From contig JACAXG010000092.1 in assembly GCA_018881555.1 (NCBI GenBank), forward strand, positions 186,001 to 250,000: a stretch of 64,000 bases of DNA. Reading direction: 5' to 3'. Below, piece by piece: positions 41,144 to 50,880 of the stretch (its first letter is position 1; each line of letters opens with the position of its first letter). Source of the stretch: Amblyornis subalaris. Its lineage: Eukaryota; Chordata; Aves; Passeriformes; Ptilonorhynchidae. The notes below the pieces were generated by a model. It had not been told where the DNA came from. It was given only the letters and a program-made list of their open reading frames with translations, and ran no database searches. A program made the translations under genes and the position numbers.

Positions 41144-41196
41144 AAAATGTCAGGTTTAAGAATAATTCCACCAAAATGTCAAGTTTAAGAATAATT
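41144..41196. repeat. Two-copy tandem repeat, period 29
   Basis: AAAATGTCAGGTTTAAGAAT followed by AATTC at 41144 recurs at 41173 with one base changed. Confidence 0.9.
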
Positions 41197-42166
41197 CTAA
41201 GTGGTGAGAATTTGTTACAAAATAAATTTTGGCCATCTTTAAAGTCTTGTTATGTTCACCACCTTGTGCTGCATCATGCTAAACATAAAGATTGGCAAGA
41301 CTGTTTGTACTCAGCAAAGCCTTAAACAAAAACAAACCAAAACAACAACAAACCCCAGACCAAACAAAACCATAAACAGGCTAATTCCTATCCTAACTTT
41401 TAATAAATCCCATTATTTGAATAAACAATCCTTAGAAATACCTCTTTCATAATAAGCTGAAGCTGTATCTTGTTTTCTAAGCTTAGTTTTTGAAAACTAA
41501 GTCCATTTAAAAAGTAAAACACCTTGAAGACACAGCCAGAACCAACTGACAGACCCAATGACTGCTGCTTAGAATGCTGAATGTCTGCCCCTATGACACT
41601 ACGAAATTTCTAGACAAAGAGGATCCTAGAAGCAAGAATTTGCCATAAAATATTTTGCAAACATACAATAATGAAGTCTACACTTCCAGTCAAAAGATGT
41701 GGAATAATAATCAGAATCTGGTGTAAGGCAGGATCCCATTTTAACAGCAAAACTGGAGCTTCTGAAAAGTTGTGTGACATAAGTTGCTAGCGTTTTGTTC
41801 ACCATTATGTGTTCCACATGTAACTTATTAGGGTATATATTTTTTTCAAATGGCTTTTAATAAATTTCCACATGACAGGTTGCTGATTAAAACTTGGACA
41901 GTGTAGATCCAGGGTGTAGCAAGGTGATAGTTAAAAGGGCAAAGGACAGACAGGAAAAAAGTATTTCCAAGAATTTTTAAAATGTTTTTCATCTCTTGGA
42001 GTTATGGAGATTCTCCACTGCTTTTTACTACTACTTCATGCAGATTTAACATTTAAAATTGCTCATGAAACAAATAGGGAAATGGCAAACACAAGAGTCA
42101 ACACCAAAGAAAGGTGGACAAGGATTATAATTGCTTTATAAGCCCACTTAGAGCCAACATAAATGA

Positions 42167-42188
42167 ATATATATATATATATATATAT
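42167..42188. repeat. (AT)11 microsatellite
   Basis: Uninterrupted AT dinucleotide run. Confidence 0.97.
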
Positions 42189-43271
42189 GAATTGGCATAG
42201 TTAGACTTATATTAGTACTTCTTGAGAGATGAACAGTAATTAAATACACAGCTGAGGAGAAGGGTTAAGAAGGAATGTTGCAAGAAATGGAAAACGTAAG
42301 ATGGTCTTCATATCACTAATCTCTCTGCATCTCTTGTACATAGGAGAAAAAAAANCACAAGAGAATGAAATATGCATAGTGTAAACACTAAATAATGGGT
42401 ATTTTCACATGCTGTACATCTGCAGGAATAGCAAATTCCTAAAATTGACAAAAGAGACGCAAAACTAGTGATGATGCTGGAGTGGGACCAACAGTGGCAC
42501 ATCTAGTCTAAGACATTCCCTCAACAGTAGCTGAAAGCAGGTAACTCATGGGAAGATGCAAGACATTATCACAGCCTTCCCCAAAGTATTTAAATTAGCC
42601 TCTCCTTCCTTTGACCACTCTCAGTGGTGTTCTTATGTCCAGTGAGATGATTGATCTGTCCTATCCAAAACCTGTGGGATTTACTCATTTTTAATGCCAT
42701 GCCATGACTTTGATGTTTGTTTCTTTTTCACCTACTCTCCTGCCCAATTTTTTTAAAGCCCTAGAACATGTTAACTTGTCTGACATTTTGTTCAATGAGT
42801 TTTTCAGGTTCCTTATGTGTTTCAAGAAAACATGTTATGTAGTTCAGGAAAATATCACCCTTTTATTTACTTTAAAGCAGACACTTTGGAAGTTGATTAA
42901 GTGCAACTCCATTTTTGTGAGGGAGTCAAAAATAGCTGTGTGTTATTTTGCTGCCTGTGAGAGTAAATTTATATGCAGGGAATCATAAATGTGATCTCTC
43001 TTCTAAGCAAAATAATTAAAAAGAAAAAAAAAAGGAGGTTTTGGTGTCTTTAGTTATCTTTATTCACTCTTAGGCAATGCCAAATTTGCTTCTCTCTTTC
43101 ATTAAATAGAAATGTTCTTAGGCAGTTTTAAACAACAAAAGCCAGTAGCTGAGAGCTGAATTTTTCTAGTGGTAGAAAATTTACTCTGGAACAAAAGAAA
43201 GGGCACAGTTAACTGACATTTCTTTCCGTAGCAATGACAGCTTTGAAAAAAATATCCCTGTTCTTACTTAC

Positions 43272-43369
43272 CTGGGAGCATTCTTGTATCCAGTTCAGGA
43301 CTTTGCGCAGCACGCCATGAAGGCATGAGGGAGTAAAAGGAAGCAATGAGGGTCATAGATGGCTCTACA
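43272..43369 (-). other. Candidate spliced exon (unproven)
   Basis: On the minus strand this 98-base segment is bounded upstream by TTCTTGGCAG, an acceptable splice acceptor, and downstream by CAG|GTAAGTAAG (complement of 43263-43271), a near-perfect donor pairing with U1. One of the three frames is open across the whole segment and encodes about 32 residues including MTLIASFYSLMP. The two others have stops. The polypyrimidine tract before the acceptor is poor, and no partner exon was found within the window. It may be an exon of a host gene or lncRNA, or a chance pair of sites. Confidence 0.2.
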
Positions 43370-44907
43370 CTGCCAAGAATTGTACTTTGTCTCCTGTCTG
43401 ACTGTGTATTATCCCAAAAATTCAGTCTCTTAGCCTAGATACAAATAATTGCTGAGGTTACCAACAAATGAAATAAACTGTATTTGAGATGGAGCAAGGG
43501 TTGCTGTCTTTTAAATCTATGACAAAGACAATTGTCATCTCACTAGCAGGAACACCCAGCCTTAAAGTAGGGCACAGGCAAGAGAGGCTTCTTAGTCCGC
43601 TCTTGCCAAAAATAACCGGTCCTTTAACCTCAATTAATGTCACAGAACTGACATTTGCTCAAGTGAAATGCTCAAAAGTGCCCATTAAATTTCTTCGAAT
43701 AATAAACTTATTTTACCTGTTCCACTAAGATGATGATAGTTTTCCATTTTCTGCTGATGTTTCGCTTTTGCTTATGCAACATTGCTTCCACAGTTGCAAA
43801 GGATTCTTGAATTTTTCCCTGGGTCTGTGGTGTGGTCCCAAGTAGCTATGATGTATCTCTATTATATTTACAGTGACAATTTTACATGATTTTTTGCCTA
43901 TAAACAAAAAGTTAATTACCCTAATGAATTCTCTGAGGTTAAGCTGNCGACCGTCAATTATTATATTACAGTGTTTTGCTTGGTGCACAAAGAAATAAGA
44001 AACATACTACATGGGACTAGATTAGAATGTAAAGACTGAGCTACCTCATTGTGGGTCTTAAANTAAGCCTCCTCAATGGATTAAAATGACTAGAGCAATT
44101 TTGCCTCTTGTTTTGCATAGAAATGCACTTTAATTCTATTTGATATAATTTTCTTCTCCATTCAATAGATTCTGCTACCTGTTTGATTGAAGAAAACCTC
44201 AGTTTCAGAACAAAGTCACATGGTTTTTATCTCTCAAAGAATATTAATGCAAGTAATCAACAGTTTTCTCTTCATGAATAAAAACCTCCCTGTGAAATTC
44301 CCTCGAAGTAAGCTAACCTAAATGTATGCTTTTGGAAAGTGTTGACCGTGTTAAGATAGAACAGAGAGAATATTCCAAAATATTAATATGGTGTCACTGT
44401 AACTTTTTATTATTATTAATTCCTGGTTCTTTAGATGATTAAAATCTGTTCAAGATATATATGACCAGACAGGAAACTATCCTGTGCAGATACCTGGAAG
44501 GTACATATCATCTTCTAAGATTATTAAGTGTTTTCTAAAGCGAATCCTCAAGTGAAGAAAGCTCCTCTAAATGCACATTGGTGGCATTAAGAGTAGAATT
44601 TGGTTTCATCATTATGTAACACATTTCAGGTGGCATCTGATGTGTTGCCTTGACNCATCTTGTGTGTTTATTCTCAGTACCTAGCATATTGTCAGCTGAA
44701 CAGCATATTGTCACACCTAGTTGTGACAAAGGTGAATAATTTGTATATTCACCAGCTTTCCTAATCTCACACTCCACATATCACTCTTTCAAACAATGAT
44801 GCTACTATTCTATTATCTTAAAAAGAAACATAATTTTCTTCTTTTAATACTGCCTCATTATGTTTCATGGGTGTTTTTTCAGTTAATTCACTGAGAAGTG
44901 GTATAAA
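43370..44907. other. Non-genic AT-rich stretch
   Basis: No gene or repeat recognised. Minus-strand open frames of 61 to 87 codons at 43.46-43.99 and 44.53-44.78 kb show no known motif. Confidence 0.55.
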
Positions 44908-45092
44908 GTCATAGAATTGTTTAGGTTGGAAAAGACCTTTAAGATCATGAAGTCCACCTGCAAATCCAGCACTGCCAAGTCCATTACTAAACCATGTCAC
45001 TAAGAGTCACGTCTACAGGTCTTTTAAATAACCTCCAGGGTGGTGACTCATCCATTTCCCTGGGCAGTGTTTCTTGTAAATCCTTAACTGCC
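44908..45092 (-). mobile_element. CR1 LINE 3' end fragment, minus orientation
   Basis: GTCATAGAATTGTTTAGGTT begins the reverse-complemented tail and is followed by GGAAAAGACCTTTAAGATCA, ACCATGTCACTAAGAGTCAC, TTTTAAATAACCTCCAGGGT and TTCCCTGGGCAGTGTTTCTT. These are the same words, complemented, as in the 17.8-kb CR1 3' end. Only the last part of ORF2 and the untranslated region remain. Confidence 0.92.
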
Positions 45093-45181
45093 ATTTTCTA
45101 ATGTTGCTTATCATTGCATATTAAAGCAGAGGATGCTTGGGCTTTTATTTTCAAATAGGCTCAAATTGCAGTACAACATGC

Positions 45182-45269
45182 AGAGCGATTTCAAATTATT
45201 GGAGGACTTCAAATTTTATGGGCACTTCAGTATGGACTTTAAAGCACTCCAATAATTTTAAATTGCTCT
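45182..45269. repeat. AT-rich imperfect inverted repeat (23-bp stem, 42-base loop)
   Basis: The arm at 45182-45204 (from AGAGCGATTTC to TTATTGGAG) is the reverse complement of 45247-45269 (from CTCCAATAATT to AATTGCTCT), with two mismatches. A third, direct-copy version of the second arm's complement, AGCAATTTAAATTTATTGGA, follows at 45281-45300. The loop's CTTCAAATTTTATGGGCACT is echoed by CTTTAAATTTTTATAAGCACT at about 45368-45388. The RNA would fold into a hairpin of about 88 bases. It may be an old MITE-like repeat, a hairpin RNA or chance in AT-rich DNA. Confidence 0.75.
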
Positions 45270-45300
45270 GTCTTGCACAAAGCAATTTAAATTTATTGGA

Positions 45301-45896
45301 AGTGAAATTTGGAAGTGATCAGGGTTCTGGGCATCTCAGCATACACTGGTTTAAAATTAAAAGAGCACTTTAAATTTTTATAAGCACTTCATTTAAAGAT
45401 TGGGGCTCTGGCCTGGGATGGTGTAATTTAAAGCTGTTAGAGGTTTTCCCACTTGAATTCAAATTTTAAAAAAATAGGCGTCTTTTCAGAATAATCTTAT
45501 TTTGCTTGACAAGAGATCCAAAGTACAGTTTAGAAAGAAAAGTCAAAAAAAAAAAAGCAAACATGGTACAATTCTGTTAAAGCTATCTCGTTCCATTCAT
45601 TTCAGAGAAAGCTGTTGCTCAACTAGAGAAACCAAAACCCAAAGAAATCCCAGCAAAAGTACAATCAAAATAGACACAAAATGATGCTACATAAATAAAC
45701 CCCAGCAATCCTTTTTCCTCTCCTTTTTTATCTGCGCCTAATCTAGAATAATCTTGTAATCCTCACAGAACAGAAGCAGACTTTTAGCTCTGCTGTAAGA
45801 GGTTTAGCGCAGTACAGGTATTGACAGCTGTACAGCCCTCGATNTACGTACAACCATCCATGCGAGCACAAAGTAAAATAAAAGCTTTCAGGACAA
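45301..45896. other. Non-genic AT-rich stretch
   Basis: No gene recognised. It includes a 12-base A run near 45545. The part from 45.78 kb leads into the GC-rich LTR and might belong to it. Confidence 0.5.
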
Positions 45897-46653
45897 TGTC
45901 ATGTACGGGGCTTAGGTACCCCGGTGGTGGTGACAGCTCCGGGGGCTGTNCCGGGGCTGCCCCGGCCGGGCCCCGATGGCGCCAGCGGCCCCAGCGGCCC
46001 CAGCGCAGGGCCCGGCTGAGTCGCTCAGGCACGGGCGGGCGGGCGAGAGCCCCGGGGAAAGGAAAGCCCGCGGAAGTGAGGGCAAAACGCTGCCCGGCAG
46101 CCGGGGCTGAGGGAGGGGAACCGAGCGAGAAACAGCCCTGCGAGCCCCGAGGGGACAGCGGGAGCAGGGACGGAGGGCGGGAGAGACCCGGCAGGGGCAG
46201 GGGTTTCCCTGCGGCTCCTGGGAATGTTTCAGGCTGGAGCAGTGAAAAATGGGTGAAGAAGGAAGGAGCCGCAGAGACAAGCTGTTACGGACTGACCGCA
46301 GTCCCCCGTTCTTCATGTCCCTTGCGCTGCTCAGGAATGAAGAAGCGAAGTTGAAGCAAGAAGAGGGCAGCGGCAAGGGCGGGGAGATGGGGAGAGGGAA
46401 GAGAAGTTTTTTCACATTTCCCTTTGCCTCTGACCATGCAAGTTTCTTTTAATCNTCAGTAAATGAATTTTCCAGAAGTCGAATGTTTTGCCTGTGATGA
46501 TAATTGGTAAGGCATCTCCTTGCCTTTATCTCAACCCACAAGCTTTCTAAGTCTTGTTCTTTCTTGTTTTCCACCCCATCCCTTGGAGGCGGGATGTGAC
46601 GCGGGTAACTGAACAGATGGATGAGAGTTTGGCTGTTGGCCAAAGCTCAATCA
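45897..46653 (+). mobile_element. Near-complete ERV LTR with GC-rich U3 (solo)
   Basis: The most complete copy of the GC-rich LTR family. It starts at TGTCATGTACGGGG. U3 (45930-46235) is CpG-rich and nearly identical to 31.92-32.16 kb. Downstream come GCTGTTACGGACTGACCGCA, a purine-rich run (46340-46405), and a decayed polyadenylation region at about 46450-46470. The U5 words TTTTGCCTGTGATGATAATT and CTTTATCTCAACC also occur at 11.96-12.01 kb. It ends near GCTCAATCACA at about 46653. No retroviral gene adjoins. The 167- and 177-codon open frames on either strand are by-products of GC-rich DNA and do not encode a retroviral protein. It is one of only two CpG-island-like stretches in the window. 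Confidence 0.8.
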
Positions 46654-47564
46654 CAAGGGCTGGCTGGTCTAAAGCTACTTCAAAGACTTTTCACTAAAAC
46701 AAAGACTTTGGCAAATCTGAACTCTGAGGGTAATTCCAAATATCCTAATACAGAGTGCTAATTAGTTCAATTGCTTTATCTAAACTAGAGAACTAGGTCT
46801 AAACGACTACGATGGTTTTTATTACAGAGAAACCCTCTCTCTGTTTCTGAAGGCAAGTGTAGGTTTTTTCTTCCAAGGCTTGGCAATGCACATTGCAGGT
46901 TTTAGGCCATTTATTAAGACAGCACAGTAAGAATAAAAAAAAAATTTTCTTATTTTCTCTTTAGTTCTATTACCCTAGATGAAATGTGATGGGCAGAATA
47001 CTTAAAAACTATTCAAGAAAAATCTATGAAATGAACCTCTTGGCACAAATAAATTATTGCTTCATTATGGGTTTTTTATAGGATGCCACTTCAACAGAGT
47101 GAGGTACATGGATTTGATACAGATTTTTTAATTATTTTTTTCTCTTTTCTAATAGAAGTCAGCCTCAATGCAAATTGTCAATGTATATTGTAGGAGTCAT
47201 GAATAAACTACTTGGAAGGATGCCATGCATATGTTTGATTAGAAGGAAATATGATGCTACTAGACATTATTGGGTTCCACAAGACTAACTTCTGGTAACT
47301 GAACATTCACAGTCTGGCAGGCACCTTCACAAATGGATCCAGAATGGTTATTCATGGTAATTTGCTTCCAGTGCCATTCTTCATAATTTAATTGTAAATG
47401 AAACTGTTTTACTGTAAACAGATGCGAGATTTCCCCAGCCTGCTGCCCTCTGAGGCTGAAAAGGTAAAATTAGTAATTTCTAACATCTCCTTTAACACCA
47501 GTGCTACACCTACCTACAGATAAACTTTATATCTTCACATAACAATACCTTTGGTTACTTACAA
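46654..47564. other. Non-genic AT-rich stretch
   Basis: No gene or repeat recognised. Confidence 0.6.
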
Positions 47565-47685
47565 CCACATATTAGTTCAGGCTGAAAGTGGCCTCTGAAG
47601 ATTGTCTAGTGCAACCCCCTGCCCAAGCAGTGTTAGCTACAGCAGGTTGCCTGGGACTGTGCCCAGCTGAGTTTTGAGTTAACGC
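47565..47685 (-). mobile_element. CR1 LINE 3' end fragment, minus orientation
   Basis: The segment contains the CR1 3' untranslated words GTGGCCTCTGAAGATTGTCT, AACCCCCTGCCCAAGCAG and AGCAGGTTGCCTGGGACTGT, which is a subfamily wording different from the 17.8- and 44.9-kb copies. The tail itself is lost. It abuts the retroviral remnant that starts at about 47690. Confidence 0.75.
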
Positions 47686-47689
47686 GAAA

Positions 47690-48240
47690 CATGTTGACAT
47701 CCTATACAAAAGTTGGCCAGCTGACTTAGGGATGGGTAAACAAACCATTATTGATATTAGATTCATCATTCCCATGAATCCCACCATCATCTTTGCCACT
47801 ACATTGCCATCCATGTCTGAGTTGTCTGTGCTGATCCCTGGTGCCCCCAACATGAATGACAACTGCACAATTGTCCATTGCCTTTTAAGTGAGCATACAG
47901 ATGGACCTCAGTCCCTCGGGACTGGGCTGTTGTATGAGAAATCTGGTATTATCCACAAGACTAATGCAGTGTCTTCCATTNCCATCCAGGGCCTCCCAAG
48001 CATGTGAACCCCTAGGTTTTGCTGGGGTTATGGGCTCAACACCAATAGAAGGTAGTTTCAGCATGATGGGTTGGGCTACATGTATCCTTAGTGGAATCTG
48101 AACCTTTTCATTGCATATGGAGTCATGACCCCCCTTTGGNGGTTTTTCAGGGTAGATTGCTCTGATTTTGGGACTACCATAACTTCCCCACCAGTTATTG
48201 ATTATAAGAACGTCTAGTGCTTGCTGTGTGTCCCAATTGG
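47690..48240 (-). pseudogene. 3' internal region of the retroviral remnant, unassigned
   Basis: This lies downstream of the integrase on the minus strand, where ERV-L elements often carry a dUTPase and other retroviruses an envelope gene. Open frames exist on both strands (98 codons minus at 47572-47868; 91 codons plus at 47732-48007), but I see no dUTPase or envelope motif that I would defend. The sequence could be the end of pol or a diverged dUTPase. Confidence 0.35.
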
Positions 48241-48690
48241 ATCAGAACACATCGGCATGCCTTTTAATCAGACCATTAGTCTGCTCAGTAATCCCATTGT
48301 CTTGGGGCTAATATGGTGTATGGAATACTCACTTAATGCCCTCCTTTTGAGCCCACTCTTGAACCAATGCACCTGAAAAGCGTGGTCTGTTATCACTTTG
48401 AATACTCCTGGGAGTGGGTAGAACACCGAATCACTCACACAACACATCATTTTTGCCCTGGTCATAGTCACTGACAGTCCTTAAACCATTCCGCTCTTAC
48501 AGGGATAAATGTCCTTCTGTGAGACAGTTTCAATGGCCCGGTGTAGGCATCCTGCCAGATACTCCAAATGGTCTTCCTCTGCCTAATGTGCTAGGCTGGG
48601 GCTTAGCTTGTATGGTTGGCTTTGAGCCTTATCTGTCACTGTGGGCAGGCCATGAGGATTGTTTCACATGAGCTGGTATGGTATGGGCAC
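48241..48690 (-). pseudogene. Retroviral integrase remnant
   Basis: Integrase inserts viral DNA into the host chromosome. In one minus-strand frame a catalytic-type Asp codon (48392-48394) and Glu codon (48284-48286) are exactly 36 codons apart, the D-X35-E spacing of retroviral integrases. The residues before and between them fit the family (a small-residue/Asn/Pro context after the Asp, a TPY-PQ-like segment before the Glu). Two or more stops interrupt that frame. The upstream part near 48590 appears to hold the start of the core, and a Cys pair near 48640-48690 may be a relic of the zinc-binding region. It is non-functional. Confidence 0.7.
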
Positions 48691-48739
48691 CTCTGTTGCA
48701 CTGCACCCCTTATCCCATTGAGTTGATGGCCTTTCTTGA

Positions 48740-48870
48740 TAGTTTCATTATGAGCTTATCTGTGTCCCCGATTTTCAGAACACTAATTTGGGCTCCTGTG
48801 TCCATCAAGAACTATAAACTTACCTGCTTCAGAACAACACATATATTTACATAAGGTTCCTTAGCAATGA
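48740..48870 (-). pseudogene. Retroviral aspartic protease remnant
   Basis: The minus-strand codons at 48791-48802 read D-T-G-A, the active-site signature of retroviral proteases, followed by Q-I-S-V-L, a typical hydrophobic continuation. The domain works as a dimer to cut Gag and Pol precursors. Here only about the N-terminal half is recognisable, and the sequence then runs into the integrase region. It is non-functional. Confidence 0.7.
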
Positions 48871-49029
48871 ACCATTGATAGGAACTTATCATGCAGGTTG
48901 GGTGGTCCGAACCCCAAAGAGCCACTTTTAGTTTTTTAATTCCTTTAATTCCTCTACAAGGTTTTGCTTCCTGGAGGGGGCAGGGGGTAATTGCTGGCAC
49001 TTCCTTTGTGTTCCCCATTTTTCTCCCTT

Positions 49030-49095
49030 GCCAGTTCCACTAGCTTTCATACAGTCCCGATGTCCTGCTCAAGTAAAGGGACTTGAGGCACCACA
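49030..49095 (-). pseudogene. Gag nucleocapsid zinc-knuckle remnant
   Basis: On the minus strand 49048-49068 reads A-G-H-R-D-C-M. This is the GH...C half of a CCHC zinc knuckle, which binds viral RNA in Gag. The first two Cys are lost, and a stop lies just before. Its position, just upstream of the protease, is as expected. Confidence 0.5.
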
Positions 49096-49460
49096 AGGCC
49101 TTCTGCCACAGACTACTCCACTGCAGGTCACCCGTCCAACCTCGTTTGCTTCAGACAACATGAGCTCAATCCTTTGTTCAAACAAACATGTCTACTCTAT
49201 CTCCTGCTGTAAGTCCACCCTCAACCAATCTATCTCCAACTGTCTCTTGGAATTAACCCTTTCCACCACTTTGTAATGTTGGTGGTAGTCCTGCACTTCA
49301 ATCACACAAGCAGCCAGAATGGCACAAATCTTGCTTATTTCCACCACATTTCTACACCTTCTCTACAACTGCCTCAGTCTCAAGCCACTTCTGCTTTGCC
49401 CATTCCATTCACAAGGGAGAATGATTTCAACCACGCCTGCCTAACAGCCCCTCCACTGGC

Positions 49461-49478
49461 ACCCTGCTCATCACACCA
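49461..49478 (-). promoter_or_regulatory. Candidate tRNA-Leu primer binding site
   Basis: The minus strand reads TGGTGTGATGAGCAGGGT. It agrees at 13 of 18 positions with the tRNA-Leu primer site of ERV-L elements as I remember it, and starts with the invariant TGG. It lies just inside the LTR end, where a primer site should be. Confidence 0.4.
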
Positions 49479-49486
49479 CTTAAAAT

Positions 49487-50156
49487 GTCGTGGAGGTACA
49501 CAGAAACAACTTTACAGAGATCACAAACACAGACAAACTTTAATTTGCAGCCAAAACCATTGGCAAAAGCTAACAAATGATGGGGTGACTCTGACAACAC
49601 TCCAATGATATTTAACAGATTATAGGTTTGGTGTTCGTTTGTTTTGTTGTTACTACGTGGACAAGAATGATGACACAAAATGAGCACACACTTGCACATA
49701 CACAGGAAGCCTCTCATTCAGGAGTACCCAGAAAGTGGGTTTGTTTCACCCAAAGAGTGCCAGGACCATCCATTAAAAAACAGTCACTCCCCTGGGGAGT
49801 GAGAGGGCACTCAGCCCTGGGAAGTCTCTTTGGGTAGCATCCCACCTTCAAATGGAGGCTTTCCCTCACAGACCCGCTGCTCAAAGGAAAACCACACACT
49901 GGGGATTCCTGTCGCGGTCCCCATTTATAACCTGGTTGGGTTGGGGTTCATGATCATACATGATCGTGGTCCAGAAACTTCTCTGGGTCAAGGCCTTCCA
50001 TTGGCTGGGGGCCCTTTCTGTTGGCCGAGGAGTCCTGTGAGTGAGTCACGGTGTACCTGCCACAGCCGTGGTGTGGTGTTGTAAGGCACAAATGTAAGGG
50101 GCTGGAAACCTCGTGGCCACGCCATATCGGCCTAGGGGATTGGTGCTGCTGCCACA
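49487..50156 (-). mobile_element. LTR of the ERV-L-like element
   Basis: In minus orientation the LTR would begin with TGTGGC at 50156, carry a TATA box TATAAATGG (complement of 49921-49929), an ATTAAA polyadenylation signal near 49535, and end in ACA near 49487. The order U3-R-U5 and the size of about 670 bases are reasonable. The U3 end abuts the CR1 that begins at about 50162. No second copy was found at the other end of the element. Confidence 0.5.
49921..49930 (-). promoter_or_regulatory. TATA box of the minus-strand LTR
   Basis: The minus strand reads TTATAAATGG, followed by a GC-rich start-site region. It would have driven transcription leftward through the retroviral remnant. Confidence 0.5.
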
Positions 50157-50161
50157 TTGTG

Positions 50162-50880
50162 TCACAACAACTCCAGGCAGCACTACAGGCTGGGGACAGA
50201 GTGGCTGGAAAGCTGCTCGGCGGAAAAGGACTTCGGGATGCTGGTCAACAGTGGCTGAACGTGAGCCAGTGTGTGCCCAGGTAGCCAAGAAGGCCACTAG
50301 TGTCCTGACCTATATCAGAAATAGTATGGCCAGGAGAACTAGGATAGTGATTGTCCCTCTGTACTTGGCACTGGTGAGGTCACAATTTGAGTATTGTGTT
50401 CAGTTCTGAGCCCCTCACAACAAGAGTGACTTTGAGGATCTGGAGCGTGTCCAGAGAAGGACAGTGGAGCTGGTGAAGGGTCTGGAGCACAAGTCTTATG
50501 AGAAGTGGCTGAAGGAGCTGGGGTTGTTTAGCCTGGAGAAAAGGAGTCTCAGGGTGACCTTATCACTCTCTATAACTACCTGAAAAGAGGTGGTAGCCAG
50601 GTGGCAGTCAGTTTCTTCTTCCAGGTAGCAAGGGACAGGACAAAAGGAAATGGCTTCAAGTTACACCAGGGAAAGTTTAGATTGGGTATTAGCAATAATT
50701 TCATCATCAAAAGTGTTTTTAAGCACTGGAACAGGCTGACTGGGGAAGTGATTGAGTCATTATCCCCTGGAGGTAGATGTGGCACCTAGGGACGTGGTGT
50801 AGTGGTGAACTTGGCGGTGCTGGATTGATGATTGGACTTGATCTTAAAGGTCTTTTCCAGTCTTAATGATTATATGATTC
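50162..50880 (+). mobile_element. CR1 LINE, 5'-truncated, C-terminal ORF2 plus 3' end
   Basis: This starts inside the C-terminal third of ORF2 and runs to the 3' tail. Recognisable blocks include [20 protein letters not shown] (about 50311-50370), [16 protein letters not shown], LGLFSLEKR and the C-terminal FRLGI-HWNRLTGEVIE region (about 50680-50750). The tail has decayed to ATGATTATATGATTCC. There are several stops and frame changes. It lacks the reverse transcriptase domain. The 5' end meets the retroviral LTR and the 3' end meets a second CR1 of opposite orientation. Confidence 0.93.

Larger units (their letters stand above)
38531..43271. other. Non-genic AT-rich stretch
   Basis: No gene or large repeat recognised. 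It contains two short tandem duplications (39071-39126 and 41144-41196) and an AT dinucleotide run (42167-42188), listed separately. Open frames are all under 95 codons and unrecognisable. Confidence 0.6.
47690..50156 (-). mobile_element. Internally deleted endogenous retrovirus, ERV-L-like, minus orientation
   Basis: In minus orientation, from right to left, the parts are: an LTR (49487-50156), a possible tRNA-Leu primer site (49461-49478), a much-shortened gag region with a nucleocapsid zinc-knuckle remnant (near 49048-49068), a protease with the DTGA active site (48791-48802), and an integrase core with the D-X35-E spacing (48394 to 48284). An unassigned 3' segment (47690-48240) follows. 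The whole internal part is about 1.8 kb against 5-6 kb for an intact provirus. Reverse transcriptase and RNase H are missing, as is a second LTR. Stops and frame breaks occur throughout. The Leu-type primer site and the lack of a recognisable envelope fit ERV-L (class III), but I did not confirm the family. Confidence 0.75.

Noticed and set aside
45821..46415. Long open frames (177 codons plus, 167 codons minus) over the GC-rich block
   Set aside because: They overlap on opposite strands, are rich in Pro, Arg, Gly and Ala, and recur in altered form in the 31.9-kb copy of the same LTR. They are chance frames in CpG-rich non-coding LTR sequence.
47732..48007. Plus-strand frame of 91 codons considered as a host or viral gene
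   Set aside because: It lies opposite to the orientation of the retroviral remnant and has no recognisable motif. It is likely the antisense shadow of pol-region sequence.
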